Source of the DNA: Winslowiella arboricola
GTDB lineage: Bacteria > Pseudomonadota > Gammaproteobacteria > Enterobacterales > Enterobacteriaceae
Reading direction: 5' to 3'
DNA length: 64,000 nt
Assembly: GCF_025527015.1 (NCBI RefSeq)
Contig: NZ_JAODIM010000041.1
Span: 434,001-498,000, forward strand
In this document: positions 33,489 through 42,485 of the stretch, piece after piece
Layout of the letters: each line of letters opens with the position of its first letter
Position numbering within the stretch: position 1 is the stretch's first letter
The notes under the pieces: generated by a model
The model's input: only the letters and a program-made list of their open reading frames with translations
Told to the model about the DNA's origin: nothing
Databases searched by the model: none
Position numbers and translations under genes: made by a program

Positions 33489-34436
33489 TCAGCACTCCTT
33501 AATTCGTTGTTGCAGGGTCTGCCAGTCAGGATAGTGGCGCGGTGAGCTGCTAATCGCATGGGCCGCCACTTCAATGCCCCATTGCAGCGCCAGCTGATGC
33601 GGTTCACCGCACAGCAGCGCACTAAGAAATCCGGCGTTAAAGCTGTCACCGGCGCCGATGGTGTCAATCACCCCGACAGCACGCGCCGCCGCCTGCAGAT
33701 GGTGATCCGGTTGCCACAGCTGCGCGCCATCACTGCCGCACTTCACCACGCAGGCGCCGTTACCACTCAGCTGGGCCGCCAGCGCCCGGGCGCTGGCTTC
33801 CAGCGTCGGCAGACCGGCAAAACCAAGGGTTTCCACCTCATTCAGCAGCAGATAATCGCAATCCGTTAACCAGATCTGAAGCTGCTGGCGCAATTCATCA
33901 CTCCACCCCTGCGGCGGCCAGCCGGTGTCCACCGCCACCACAAACCCGCGTTGTTGCAGCGTGGCTAACAGCTGTGGATAAGCGGCAAACAGGGTGGTGC
34001 AAAGAAAGGTGCCGCATAACAGCACGGTATCGCCGGGCTGAGCGCGCAATGGCAGTTGCTGCAACACATCTTCCGCTGTCAGACGCACGATATGGCCCTG
34101 ATTGCTGATAAATGAACGCTCTTTATCGGGGTGCGTCACCGCCACCGTCAGCGACGTTTCACACTGATAGCGCGGCCAGTGCGCGGCGCTATCGGTAAAA
34201 TAGCCCGCCAGCCAGCTGGCGAAACCATCGCAGCCCTGACTGGCGACGGCGCGATGCGGAACATGCATCGCGTCCAGCGCCAGCGCACAGTTACCGGCGG
34301 AGCCACCGGGGCGCAGCTCGCTGTGTTCCAGCATGGTTTCCGTACCCGGCGCAGGCCAGTGGTGCAACGTGCTCATAATTAAATCGACATTAATATTGCC
34401 CACCACATACAGCGTGGCGTTAATTGCTCTGTCCAT
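33489..34436 (-). CDS. PfkB-family carbohydrate kinase
   Basis: 315 residues. The ribokinase fold is shown by GNINVDLIM at the N-terminus, PGGSAGNCALALDAM (motif 1) and DTIGAGDSFNAGFLSALL (motif 2 with the catalytic Asp and anion hole). It should phosphorylate the sugar imported by the ABC transporter of the same operon. The gene lies between permease and ATPase genes, with 2- and 3-base gaps. The substrate cannot be named; ketoses, ribose-like sugars or sugar amines are all possible in this family. Confidence 0.9.
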   Translation of the reverse strand: MDRAINATLYVVGNINVDLIMSTLHHWPAPGTETMLEHSELRPGGSAGNCALALDAMHVPHRAVASQGCDGFASWLAGYFTDSAAHWPRYQCETSLTVAVTHPDKERSFISNQGHIVRLTAEDVLQQLPLRAQPGDTVLLCGTFLCTTLFAAYPQLLATLQQRGFVVAVDTGWPPQGWSDELRQQLQIWLTDCDYLLLNEVETLGFAGLPTLEASARALAAQLSGNGACVVKCGSDGAQLWQPDHHLQAAARAVGVIDTIGAGDSFNAGFLSALLCGEPHQLALQWGIEVAAHAISSSPRHYPDWQTLQQRIKEC

Positions 34437-34438
34437 GC

Positions 34439-35278
34439 TTAACCCTTACTGCCGCCGCTGGCCAGACCGCTAACCAGCGTTTTCTGTAACCAGATGGCGA
34501 TAAACAGTGGTGGAACCGACGCCAGAATACCGACGGCGGCAATCAGTCCGTCATCGGTAGCGCGTCCGGCGGTGAAACCGGCAATCGTCACCGGCAAGGT
34601 TTGCGCCTGAATATTGCTGGTAAACAGCAGCGCGTAGAAAAATTCATCCCATGCCAGCAACCAGCCAAACAGCGCCGAAGCCCCCAGCACCGGCTTCGCC
34701 AGCGGCAGCGTAATACGCAGCAGCACCTGCCAGACGCGTAAACCATCGAGCCGCGCCGCCTGTTCAATATCCAGCGGTAAGGCATCGAACTGGTTTTTCA
34801 GCATCCAGGTAAGAAACGGCAGGATTAACGAGCAGTAGACCAGCACCAGCCCAAGATGGGTATTAAGCAGACTCAGCTGTTGCAGCACAAAGTAGAGCGG
34901 CAACACAAAGGCTACCGGCGGCACCATATAGATCGCCAGGCTGCCGAACAGCCAGCCATCGCGGCCCGGATAGCGCGAGAAACTGAATGCCGCCGGGATC
35001 GCCAGCAGCAGCGAAATCGCCGTCGCGCCGGTCGCCACCAGCAGGCTGTTCCACAGCGCATGCAGGAACAGCGCGCCAGGCTGATCGGCATCCAGCGACA
35101 CCAGCTGCGCGTAACGGCTGAAGTCCCACTGACGCGGCAGCCATTCAAGCGGAATACGGGTGAGGTCGCTGCCTGAACTGACGCTCATCAGAAACAGCCA
35201 CAGCATCGGCCCGAGAATTGAGGCGGCCACCAGCAGCGCCGCGGCATAACGCAACAGCGTACGGATTTTACGTTTCAT
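34439..35278 (-). CDS. carbohydrate ABC transporter permease, MalG/UgpE-like
   Basis: 279 residues, six helices. The EAA coupling loop is EQAARLDGLRVWQVLLRITL with PLAKPVLGASALFGWLLAWD following, typical of MalG-type permeases. The N-terminus (LRYAALLVAASILGPMLWLF) is the first helix. It overlaps the upstream permease gene by 11 bases. The two permeases form the membrane channel. Confidence 0.9.
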   Translation of the reverse strand: MKRKIRTLLRYAAALLVAASILGPMLWLFLMSVSSGSDLTRIPLEWLPRQWDFSRYAQLVSLDADQPGALFLHALWNSLLVATGATAISLLLAIPAAFSFSRYPGRDGWLFGSLAIYMVPPVAFVLPLYFVLQQLSLLNTHLGLVLVYCSLILPFLTWMLKNQFDALPLDIEQAARLDGLRVWQVLLRITLPLAKPVLGASALFGWLLAWDEFFYALLFTSNIQAQTLPVTIAGFTAGRATDDGLIAAVGILASVPPLFIAIWLQKTLVSGLASGGSKG

Positions 35279-36176
35279 CAGCGGTACTCCGGCGGCGCTG
35301 GCGCAGCAGCATGGTCATATAGATAGCGATCAGCACCGCACACATCAGGGTCATCAGGATCGCGTAAGCTGCACCGCTACCGGCGCGCAGATAGCTGAAC
35401 GACTCCTGATAGACAAAGAAGCTGAGGGTTTTGGTACTGTCGACCGGGCCACCGCGCGTCATCACATAGATGATGTCGAAAATCTTTAACGCATCAATGG
35501 TGCGCAATACCAGCGCCACACTTAACGGGGCGACGATGGCCGGAAAAGTGATGGCGCGGAAACGACGCCACGCCGAAGCGCCATCCAGCCGGGCGGCTTC
35601 AAACAGGTCCTCAGGAATCGACTGCAACGCCGCCAGCACCAGCAACGTCACCAGCGGATAGTTCTTCCAGATATCGGCCAGCATCACCGCATTCAGCGCC
35701 GAATCCGGTGAACCCAGCCAGCTGCGATAGCCGTCGATAATCCCCAGTTGCGTCAGCATGGCGTTAATGCTGCCGTAATCGGGGTTAAAGTTAAGGCGCC
35801 ACATCATTGCATTGACGATGGTTGGCAGCGCCCACGGTAAAATCACCAGCACGCGCAGCAGATTGCGGCCATAGAATTTCTGATTGAGCAACAGCGCCAC
35901 CAGCACGCCGATCACCCCCTCGATGGCGACCGAAACCACGGTAAAGTACAGCGTGCGCAGGATCGACGCCTGAAAATCGGCATCGGTTAAGGCATAAAGA
36001 TAGTTTTCAAAACCGATATATTGCGGTGAAGCGCCGCTGCCAATCAGCGCCGCGTCGGTAAAGCTCAGCCAGATGGTACGCCCCAGCGGCCAGGCGGTAA
36101 GCAAAAACATCACAATCAGCATGGGCACTAACAGCACCCATGCCTGACGATGCTCGCGTTGTGACAAACTCAGCAT
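35268..36176 (-). CDS. carbohydrate ABC transporter permease, MalF/UgpA-like
   Basis: 302 residues, six helices, starting LSQREHRQAWVLLVPMLIVM. The coupling loop is EAARLDGASAWRRFRAITFP. The segment FTDAALIGSGASPQYIGFEN, which leads into the first periplasmic loop, is common in UgpA/LacF relatives. It starts nine bases after the binding-protein gene and is translationally coupled to the MalG-like gene by overlap. Confidence 0.9.
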   Translation of the reverse strand: MLSLSQREHRQAWVLLVPMLIVMFLLTAWPLGRTIWLSFTDAALIGSGASPQYIGFENYLYALTDADFQASILRTLYFTVVSVAIEGVIGVLVALLLNQKFYGRNLLRVLVILPWALPTIVNAMMWRLNFNPDYGSINAMLTQLGIIDGYRSWLGSPDSALNAVMLADIWKNYPLVTLLVLAALQSIPEDLFEAARLDGASAWRRFRAITFPAIVAPLSVALVLRTIDALKIFDIIYVMTRGGPVDSTKTLSFFVYQESFSYLRAGSGAAYAILMTLMCAVLIAIYMTMLLRQRRRSTADET

Positions 36177-36185
36177 CGTGTTTCC

Positions 36186-37436
36186 TTAGCGCAAACGCTC
36201 CGCACTTTTGGTCGCGGCCTGCATACCGGCTTCCGGCGTCACCTGGCCCTGCAGGATCTGCTGAAGCTGTTGTTGCAGTGTGTTCGACAGACGCGAATAA
36301 TCCGCCGTTTCCGGGCGCGACAGCATCACATTCAGTGATTTTTTCGCTGCGGCAATCAGCTCTTCCTGCCCTTTTTGCACTGCCGGATCGTCATACGAGC
36401 TTTTCCAGATCGGCAGACTCAGACGCGAATATTTATCCTGCACCGGCTGCGAAGTGATATAGCTGATAAATTGCCATGACTGATCTGCATGTTCGCTGGC
36501 TTTGGCAATACCTAATCCCATCGAGCCATTGACCGCCGACGCTTTGCCCGGCGCGTCACCTGGCGCGGGTACGATACCGACATCACCCGCTACTTTGCTC
36601 TGTTTAGCATCATTGGCCATGTTGTACATATAGGTCCAGTTCAGCGCGAATGCCGCATCGCCATTGGAGAAGGCTTTACGCACATCTTCTTCCAGATATT
36701 CACGGGAGTTCGGGTTGGTGACGCCTTTATCCAGCGACGTCTTCATATAGCTGACCGCTTTCATCGAGGCCGGGCTGCTAAAGTTCAGCTTACCGTTCTG
36801 ATAAAACTCACCACCAAACGCCGATACCAGCGTGGTGTAGTCGCAGATCAGCGCTTCCGCCTGCGACCAGCTCCACACCAGCGGATACTTCACAATGCCC
36901 TTCTGCTTCAGCAGTTCCGACTGCTCCATCACCTGCTGCCAGCTTTGCGGCGGCGTGGTAATCCCGGCTTTGGCCAGCATCGCTTTGTTGTAATAGAGAT
37001 ATTTGGTATCAAGGATCCACGGCATACCGAGGGTTTTACCTTTGTACACCACGGTATTCATCGCACCGGCGAACACTTTCTCTTTCTCTTCCGGCTTGAT
37101 ACGCGCCGAGACATCCTGCAGCAGATCGAATTTAGTAAATTCAGCCGGCCAGATGGCGTCGAACAGCACGACGTCATAGCCTTTGCTGCCCGCACCGCGC
37201 GCCGCGACGATTTTGTCGTGCAGCGCTTCATAAGGGACGAATTCCAGGTTAACGCTGATATCGGGGTTCTGCTTTTCAAAGTCGCTGGTCATGGCGCGAA
37301 TATCGTTTTCGCTGTAAGCCGCCTGGGTCATAAACAGCGCGTTGATCGCGGTTTTAGCGAAGACCTGTGTCGAAGCGCTCGCGGCGATCAGCGCCAGCAT
37401 GCAAGCCGTCAGGCGTGGGGTAAATCGACTTTTCAT
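36186..37436 (-). CDS. carbohydrate ABC transporter substrate-binding protein (SBP family 1)
   Basis: 416 residues. The signal peptide runs MKSRFTPRLTACMLALIAAS to VFA. Family 1 signs include FEKQNPDISVNLEFVPYEAL, GYDVVLFDAIWPAEF, LGMPWILDTKYLYYNKAMLA and GDAAFALNWTYMYNMA. It is the first gene of the five-gene sugar operon. A 25-base palindrome lies 38-62 bases upstream, and a ROK regulator is divergent. Ligand unknown, but the closest family members bind di- or oligosaccharides and polyols. Confidence 0.9.
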   Translation of the reverse strand: MKSRFTPRLTACMLALIAASASTQVFAKTAINALFMTQAAYSENDIRAMTSDFEKQNPDISVNLEFVPYEALHDKIVAARGAGSKGYDVVLFDAIWPAEFTKFDLLQDVSARIKPEEKEKVFAGAMNTVVYKGKTLGMPWILDTKYLYYNKAMLAKAGITTPPQSWQQVMEQSELLKQKGIVKYPLVWSWSQAEALICDYTTLVSAFGGEFYQNGKLNFSSPASMKAVSYMKTSLDKGVTNPNSREYLEEDVRKAFSNGDAAFALNWTYMYNMANDAKQSKVAGDVGIVPAPGDAPGKASAVNGSMGLGIAKASEHADQSWQFISYITSQPVQDKYSRLSLPIWKSSYDDPAVQKGQEELIAAAKKSLNVMLSRPETADYSRLSNTLQQQLQQILQGQVTPEAGMQAATKSAERLR

Positions 37437-37473
37437 TCTCTCTCTCCGGTAACGCTGCGATAGTTGGCGATTT

Positions 37474-37498
37474 ATTAAATCAATTTGATTGATTTAAT
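37474..37498 (-). promoter_or_regulatory. 25-base palindrome, candidate operator of the ROK regulator
   Basis: ATTAAATCAA and TTGATTTAAT are perfect 10-base arms around TTTGA. AT-rich palindromes of this length are typical of ROK repressors (Mlc/NagC/XylR). It lies between the binding-protein gene (-) and the ROK gene (+), next to the former, in a 299-base gap that otherwise shows nothing definite. Confidence 0.6.
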
Positions 37499-37735
37499 GG
37501 AGGGTAAAATAAGCGCAGCACATTGACAGCCTCAGCGCCTGTACAGGTGATAAGCAAGCTGCGTGCCAGTTTATTTATCGGGCATCGTCAGCTGCATAAA
37601 TTAACTTTGCATGCTGATGCGTATTTGCCCAATTAATCCGCGTGGAATTGCGGTGGTGATCAAGAATTCGTTTGCCCGACCGTAAGCGCGATCACATACT
37701 GAACGCAAAGCAGCGCGTAAGCAGGGAAATCATTA

Positions 37736-38908
37736 ATGGGAACTTCGGGAACCAATCTGGAACATGCACGCGCCCATAACCGACGCGTCATCATTGAGGC
37801 TATCAGGCTTAACGGAGAACTGACGCGCGCGGAACTGGCGCGTTTAACCGCCCTGACGCCGCAAACAGTGTCCAATATTGTCGCCGAATTGCAGCAGGCG
37901 GATATCCTGTCGTCGCACTCGCCGCGTAAAGTCAGCGGGCGCGGCCAACCGGCGATCCCGATCACCCTCAATCCCGCCAGCGCCTGGTCGATCGGTATTC
38001 ATCTCGATCATCAAACCCTGTTGATGGTGCTGGTTGATCTTACCGGTGAGATCCATTTTCGCCGCCTTGTGATGGTGCAAAAGCCCCAGCCAGGTGCAAC
38101 GCTGGCGCTAATCGTCAGGCTGCTGGAGGAGATCAAACAGCAGCTGGCGGCAAACTGGCGCAAAGTGCTGGGTATTGGCGTGGTAATGCCCGGGCCGTTT
38201 GGCGTCGAAGGTCTCTCGTCACTGGGTCCGACTACCCTGCACGGCTGGGAGAATGTCGATGTCGTCGCCCATCTGAATCATGCCAGCGGATTGCCGGTGA
38301 CGCTGGAAAATGATGCCACGGTAGCGGCAATTGGTGAACGTTTTCATGGTGTTGCGCGCCAGCTAAACTCGTTTGTTTATCTCTATATTGGCACCGGCCT
38401 TGGCGCCGGGATTTTTGCCGACGGCCATATCTATACCGGCCATGCGCACAACGCCGGGGAAGTGGGGCATATTGTGATTGAGCATGATGGCCGCGAGTGC
38501 TACTGCGGCAATCATGGCTGTCTTGAGCGCTATGTATCGCTGCAGGCAGCCTATGAGCATTGCGGCCTCGATCCGATGACCGCGCTGCCTGACGATCTGC
38601 TGGCGGTGGATGAGGATCTGTTTGATAACTGGATCCTCAGTGTATTGCCGCCGTTGCGCCGCGCGATCAATATGATCGAGTGTATTTTCGATGCCGAGAC
38701 GGTAATTATTGGCGGCATGATGCCGCAGCCGTTACTACAGAAAATAGTTAAGCGCCTGTTCCCGCTGCACAAATCAGTGCGCAGCCGTTATCTGGACGAT
38801 ATGCGGGTAAAAATGGGGATGACTGGTAGCGATACCGCCGCGCTGGGCGCCGCCGCCCTGCCGATTTTTGATGAATTTAATCCGCAATATAACGTCCTTC
38901 TCAAGTAG
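37736..38908 (+). CDS. ROK-family transcriptional regulator
   Basis: 390 residues. The N-terminal winged HTH (about 15-75) includes GELTRAELARLTALTPQTVS. The ROK sugar-kinase-like domain contains GIGVVMPGPFGVEG, YLYIGTGLGAGIFADGHIYT and the zinc motif GHIVIEHDGRECYCGNHGCL. It is divergent from the sugar ABC/kinase operon and most likely represses it until the sugar or its phosphate binds. The start codon shown is the first in frame and has GGGAA close by. Repeats begin within its stop codon. Confidence 0.9.
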   Translation: MGTSGTNLEHARAHNRRVIIEAIRLNGELTRAELARLTALTPQTVSNIVAELQQADILSSHSPRKVSGRGQPAIPITLNPASAWSIGIHLDHQTLLMVLVDLTGEIHFRRLVMVQKPQPGATLALIVRLLEEIKQQLAANWRKVLGIGVVMPGPFGVEGLSSLGPTTLHGWENVDVVAHLNHASGLPVTLENDATVAAIGERFHGVARQLNSFVYLYIGTGLGAGIFADGHIYTGHAHNAGEVGHIVIEHDGRECYCGNHGCLERYVSLQAAYEHCGLDPMTALPDDLLAVDEDLFDNWILSVLPPLRRAINMIECIFDAETVIIGGMMPQPLLQKIVKRLFPLHKSVRSRYLDDMRVKMGMTGSDTAALGAAALPIFDEFNPQYNVLLK

Positions 38909-39020
38909 GGGCGGCGTTCTCGCCGCCCGTGCTGCTATTTTGCACAAAAATCAAATGCGGCGTTCTCGCCGCCCGTGCTAATAATTTGCACTATGCGGGA
39001 GCCGATAACGGCTCCCCTAC
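38905..39020 (+). repeat. type A, partial type A and type B palindromes in tandem
   Basis: Full type A (38905-38930), a 5'-shortened type A (38956-38976) and a type B copy (38995-39020) fill the gap between convergent ROK and chemoreceptor genes. The spacers contain TTTTGCAC and AATTTGCAC, echoing the spacer in the cluster at 20992-21098, so the composite structure is conserved. Confidence 0.85.
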
Positions 39021-39025
39021 AAGGT

Positions 39026-40570
39026 TTAACGAAATACGCTAATCGCCTCAACCAGCCGGGTGGCCTGACGCGACATACGATCGGAAGCTTCAGCCCCTTC
39101 CTGCACTCGGGCGGCGTTCTGGTGGGTAATATTATCCAGATCTTCTACCGCCAGGCTCACTTCAGACAGCGCTGTCGCCTGTTCAGCGGTGGCGGAACTG
39201 ATTTGCGAAATCAATCCGGTGACATTCTGCACCTGCGAAACAATGCTCTCCATGGTTTTACCCGCGTCGTTAACATGTTCGGTGCCGACTCTTACCCGTG
39301 TTTCACTGGTTTCCACCAGGGTTTTGATTTCGCTGGCAGCACTGGCGCTTCGCTGCGCCAGACTGCGCACTTCACCGGCGACCACCGCAAAACCTTTCCC
39401 CTGCTCACCGGCGCGCGCCGCTTCAACCGCCGCATTTAACGCCAGAATATTGGTCTGGAAGGCAATGCCGTCGATTACGCTGGTAATATTGGCAATCTTC
39501 TTCGAACTGTCAGTAATTTCCGCCATCATCGTGACCATATCGCTCATCGCTTTGCCACCCGCCACTGCTGCGGTACTGGTCGACATCGACAGGCTATTTA
39601 CCTGCGCCGCGGTTTCAGTGTTGCTCTTAACGGTGGCGGTCATTTCATTCATGGTTGCCGCGGTCTGCTGGACATTGGCCGCCGCCTGCTCGGTACGACG
39701 GCTGAGATCGTTATTGCCCTGCGCAATCGCATCACTGGCGCTAAGCACATTGATTGCCTGACCGCTGACATCATCCACCAGCCAGCGGAACATCAGTCCC
39801 AGCTGGCCAATCGCGCGCAGCGTCATGCCTACTTCATCGACACGATCCATCTGATCAACTTTATGGCTGGTGCCGGTGGCGACGCTAAGCGCCTGCTGAC
39901 AGACCCGTTCGATAGGGCGTGAAATCTGGTACTCCAGCCAGCTACCGGCCAGCAGCAACAGCAGCGCCATCCCGGCGGTAAATGCCGCCACCTGAGCGTC
40001 AGCAATACCCAGCAGCCAGACGCCAATCACGCTTACCGGCAACAGTGTCATCATAGTGCTGCGAATGCGCCAGCGTAGCGGCAGGGTTTTAAACACCGAA
40101 CGCCAGCTCATGATGCCGGTTCGCACAATTAGTCCTTTGTGGAAACGGCGGTTTTTACTCTGTCCTTCACGAAACTCGCGATAGAGCTGCTCGGTTTGCC
40201 GTATCTCTTCCGCCGTCGGTTTGGTGCGCACCGACATATAGCCATGCACCTTACCGTTGCGCACTACCGGAATGGCATTGGCGCGCACCCAATAGTGATC
40301 GCCATTTTTACGCCGGTTTTTTACCAGCGCGGTCCAGGGTTCGCCATGTTTTAGCGTTGACCACATATCGGCAAAGGCTTCCGGTGGCATATCCGGGTGG
40401 CGCACCATATTGTGTGGCTGCCCGTTAATCTCTTCCGGTGTAAAACCACTGACCTCAATAAACGCATCGTTGGCGTAGGTAATGTAGCTATTGAGGTCGG
40501 TAGTGGACATCAATGTCGCATCGTTATCAAACACATACTCTTGCTGGGTGACGGGCTGGTTGTTACGCAT
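39026..40570 (-). CDS. Aer-like methyl-accepting chemotaxis/aerotaxis protein with N-terminal PAS domain
   Basis: 514 residues. A PAS domain (about 10-115) carries [20 protein letters not shown] and [14 protein letters not shown], as in FAD-binding Aer. A paired membrane segment (about 170-210) lacks a large periplasmic loop, and a HAMP-like stretch follows. The signalling domain has the universal hairpin [20 protein letters not shown]. The C-terminus lacks the NWETF CheR tether, as in Aer. It should report redox or oxygen status to CheA/CheW. A sigma-28-like promoter lies about 65 bases upstream. It is a single gene. Confidence 0.9.
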   Translation of the reverse strand: MRNNQPVTQQEYVFDNDATLMSTTDLNSYITYANDAFIEVSGFTPEEINGQPHNMVRHPDMPPEAFADMWSTLKHGEPWTALVKNRRKNGDHYWVRANAIPVVRNGKVHGYMSVRTKPTAEEIRQTEQLYREFREGQSKNRRFHKGLIVRTGIMSWRSVFKTLPLRWRIRSTMMTLLPVSVIGVWLLGIADAQVAAFTAGMALLLLLAGSWLEYQISRPIERVCQQALSVATGTSHKVDQMDRVDEVGMTLRAIGQLGLMFRWLVDDVSGQAINVLSASDAIAQGNNDLSRRTEQAAANVQQTAATMNEMTATVKSNTETAAQVNSLSMSTSTAAVAGGKAMSDMVTMMAEITDSSKKIANITSVIDGIAFQTNILALNAAVEAARAGEQGKGFAVVAGEVRSLAQRSASAASEIKTLVETSETRVRVGTEHVNDAGKTMESIVSQVQNVTGLISQISSATAEQATALSEVSLAVEDLDNITHQNAARVQEGAEASDRMSRQATRLVEAISVFR

Positions 40571-40632
40571 GGGTTAAGTCCTTTAGGGGGTGAGCATGGC
40601 CTGAATAAAACGAACGATTACGTTTTTTTATA

Positions 40633-40660
40633 TTTTCGGCGCGAGGAGAGCGGAACTTTA
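40633..40660 (-). promoter_or_regulatory. candidate sigma-28 (FliA) promoter of the chemoreceptor gene
   Basis: On the minus strand TAAAGTTC (40653-40660) and GCCGAAAA (40633-40640) match the FliA consensus TAAAGTTT-N11-GCCGATAA at 7 of 8 positions each, with a 12-base spacer. It sits about 65 bases ahead of the ATG. Chemoreceptors are typical class 3 flagellar genes, so the assignment fits. Confidence 0.55.
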
Positions 40661-40809
40661 GTGACGCAGGGCAAATATTTCGTGACGGGGTTAACAGGGA
40701 TGGATTCAGGCGTGGCGCAGCCATTTGTCACGCAGGGTAATCATTAACCAGCAAATGAGTTACCCAATTCTGTTAAGATCCTCTTTAGAGTAAATAAAAT
40801 GAATGTTTG

Positions 40810-40833
40810 CCGGGCAGCCGCCCTGCCGCCCGG
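40810..40833 (-). terminator. GC-rich hairpin after the autotransporter gene
   Basis: CCGGGC and GCCCGG arms enclose a 12-base loop that can pair further (GCAGCCGCCCTGC). It lies 14 bases downstream of the autotransporter stop at 40848 on the minus strand. A T-rich stretch follows only after AAACA, so terminator strength is uncertain. Confidence 0.5.
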
Positions 40834-40847
40834 TAGTAAATCAAACG

Positions 40848-42443
40848 TTAAAATTGCCCGCGCAGCCCGACACTATAGCGCCAGCCTTTAGTACCACTGT
40901 CGCCAAGCTCTTTACGGTAATCCGCTTCCGCATACAGCGCCAGACCCCCTTTAAAGCTCACAGAGCCGCCTGCGCCAGTTTCCCACATCTGACCAAAGCG
41001 ACCACCGTCAAAGGTGTAATCAACACTGTTGCCGCCCGCCTCCGTGCCTATCGTGGTCTTCGTCGCCCCGCCCCAGCCTTTATAGTAGTTAACGCGCAAC
41101 CACGGGGTGTATTCGCGTCCGCCATTATCGCTCCAGCTGCGATCCAGACGCGCGCCCAGGCGGCCAATGGTCTGACTGTAGTTGTCATATTTGACCGTGG
41201 TGCCATCATGGTCGGTAAAATCATCCATATTCAGACGCAAATAAGTGATCTGCGCCTGAGGTTCAAGCTGGAAATCATTCTGCAGCTTAAACGGATAACC
41301 AGTTTCGACTGAGGTGCTCCAGCCACGCGCTTTGATTTTGCCCACTTTGCGCTCACGGCTGATATCAGTATCGCCACGATGCCAGTCCAGTGACAGCGAA
41401 CCATCAACATAGAAACCATTGTCACGCAACCAGGTGCCGTACAGCGACAGGCTATTGCTGTCGAATGAAGTGCGACTGAAGCCATCGACGGCATGCGGCG
41501 TTAAACGGGTGTGCCCCAGAGTATAAGCGAGGCCGCCGCGCAAACTGTCGGCTGCGCCATCCAGCCTGATGACATTGCCGCCCACCTGCACCGCGTTATA
41601 GTCAATATCCAGGTCATAACCAAAGCTGGTAAAGTCGAGATTGGTTTTATGCTCCAGATTGGAACCGATATAGCGCAGGAACATTTCACCGCCAATATTA
41701 TTTGGATTAGCCGGGTATGCTTGCTGGCGGCGCAATTCACCGAGCCGTTTATGCAGATCGTCGACTATCGCGGTGCTGTAATAAGCGAGGCCAAGCGGTG
41801 CGGAAATATAAGCAGGAACCTGCGGGATCACTTGCGGACGTCCGCCAGGACCACCGGTACTGCCATCTTCATTAATAAAGCTATTCGCCAGACGGTAATC
41901 CCAGAACTGATTACCAATGCCAGTGATACGCGACTGACTGGCATCGCTGCTGCCGGGCGCAAAGCTGTATAAGTCATAGCGCCACGGCCCGACTGCCGCA
42001 TACCCCCCCTGCAGGGCAAAACTATTCGCATTTGCTGACCCGACGACCTGCGCCACTGAGATGCCTTCATTATTATCGGCGGTACCGGAAACATTGGTAT
42101 CGGTGCTGGCGCCCGAACTCTGACTTGCAGGAGTGATATCGAGCAGGGTGGTTCCCGTCGCATCGCCGAATACCTGCACGTTATCGGTGAACTGGTTGCT
42201 CAGTGCGCCGCCCTGATTGAAAAGCGTCTGCAATCTCACTACCCCGGCGGACGAATTAAGATTGCCATCAACCGAGAGGATATTGCCCGGAGAGCCGCTG
42301 CCGTTGGTTAAGTCGATGGTGCCTGAGTTATTAATATCAGCGTGAATAAATGGATTAACACTGTTACCGGCAAACAGGGTGGAGCCAGAGTCAATATTGA
42401 CTTCGCTGCCTGCCGTCGTCAGATCATCAGTCAGCGAAGTCAA
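40848..42443 (-). CDS. autotransporter, C-terminal fragment with beta-barrel (frameshifted from the upstream part)
   Basis: This 531-codon frame holds the end of the passenger (SGSTLFAGNSVNPFIHADIN, GVISVAQ-type junction region) and a full autotransporter barrel of about 290 residues. The barrel ends RYSVGLRGQF, with the terminal Phe needed for BAM. It has no signal peptide or ribosome-binding site, so alone it should not be made or exported. It continues the gene at 42427-44142: removing one 49-base repeat unit (see 42389-42485) joins them into one 1081-residue protein. The paralogue at 44543-50746 has the unbroken equivalent sequence (LTDKLQLAGSEVYIDSASTL). Confidence 0.85.
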   Translation of the reverse strand: MTSLTDDLTTAGSEVNIDSGSTLFAGNSVNPFIHADINNSGTIDLTNGSGSPGNILSVDGNLNSSAGVVRLQTLFNQGGALSNQFTDNVQVFGDATGTTLLDITPASQSSGASTDTNVSGTADNNEGISVAQVVGSANANSFALQGGYAAVGPWRYDLYSFAPGSSDASQSRITGIGNQFWDYRLANSFINEDGSTGGPGGRPQVIPQVPAYISAPLGLAYYSTAIVDDLHKRLGELRRQQAYPANPNNIGGEMFLRYIGSNLEHKTNLDFTSFGYDLDIDYNAVQVGGNVIRLDGAADSLRGGLAYTLGHTRLTPHAVDGFSRTSFDSNSLSLYGTWLRDNGFYVDGSLSLDWHRGDTDISRERKVGKIKARGWSTSVETGYPFKLQNDFQLEPQAQITYLRLNMDDFTDHDGTTVKYDNYSQTIGRLGARLDRSWSDNGGREYTPWLRVNYYKGWGGATKTTIGTEAGGNSVDYTFDGGRFGQMWETGAGGSVSFKGGLALYAEADYRKELGDSGTKGWRYSVGLRGQF

Positions 42444-42485
42444 TATTGACTTCGCTGCCTGCCGTCGTCAGATCATCAGTCAGCG
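42389..42485 (-). repeat. 49-bp tandem duplication that breaks the autotransporter frame
   Basis: The 48 bases 42389-42436 are repeated exactly at 42438-42485, a period of 49. Since 49 is not a multiple of three, the duplication shifts the frame by one and creates an early stop at 42427. Both copies encode the same peptide start, LTDDLTTAGSEVNID; the first-read copy then ends in FAD-stop while the second goes on to SGSTLFAG. Loss of one unit restores the frame exactly. Confidence 0.95.
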
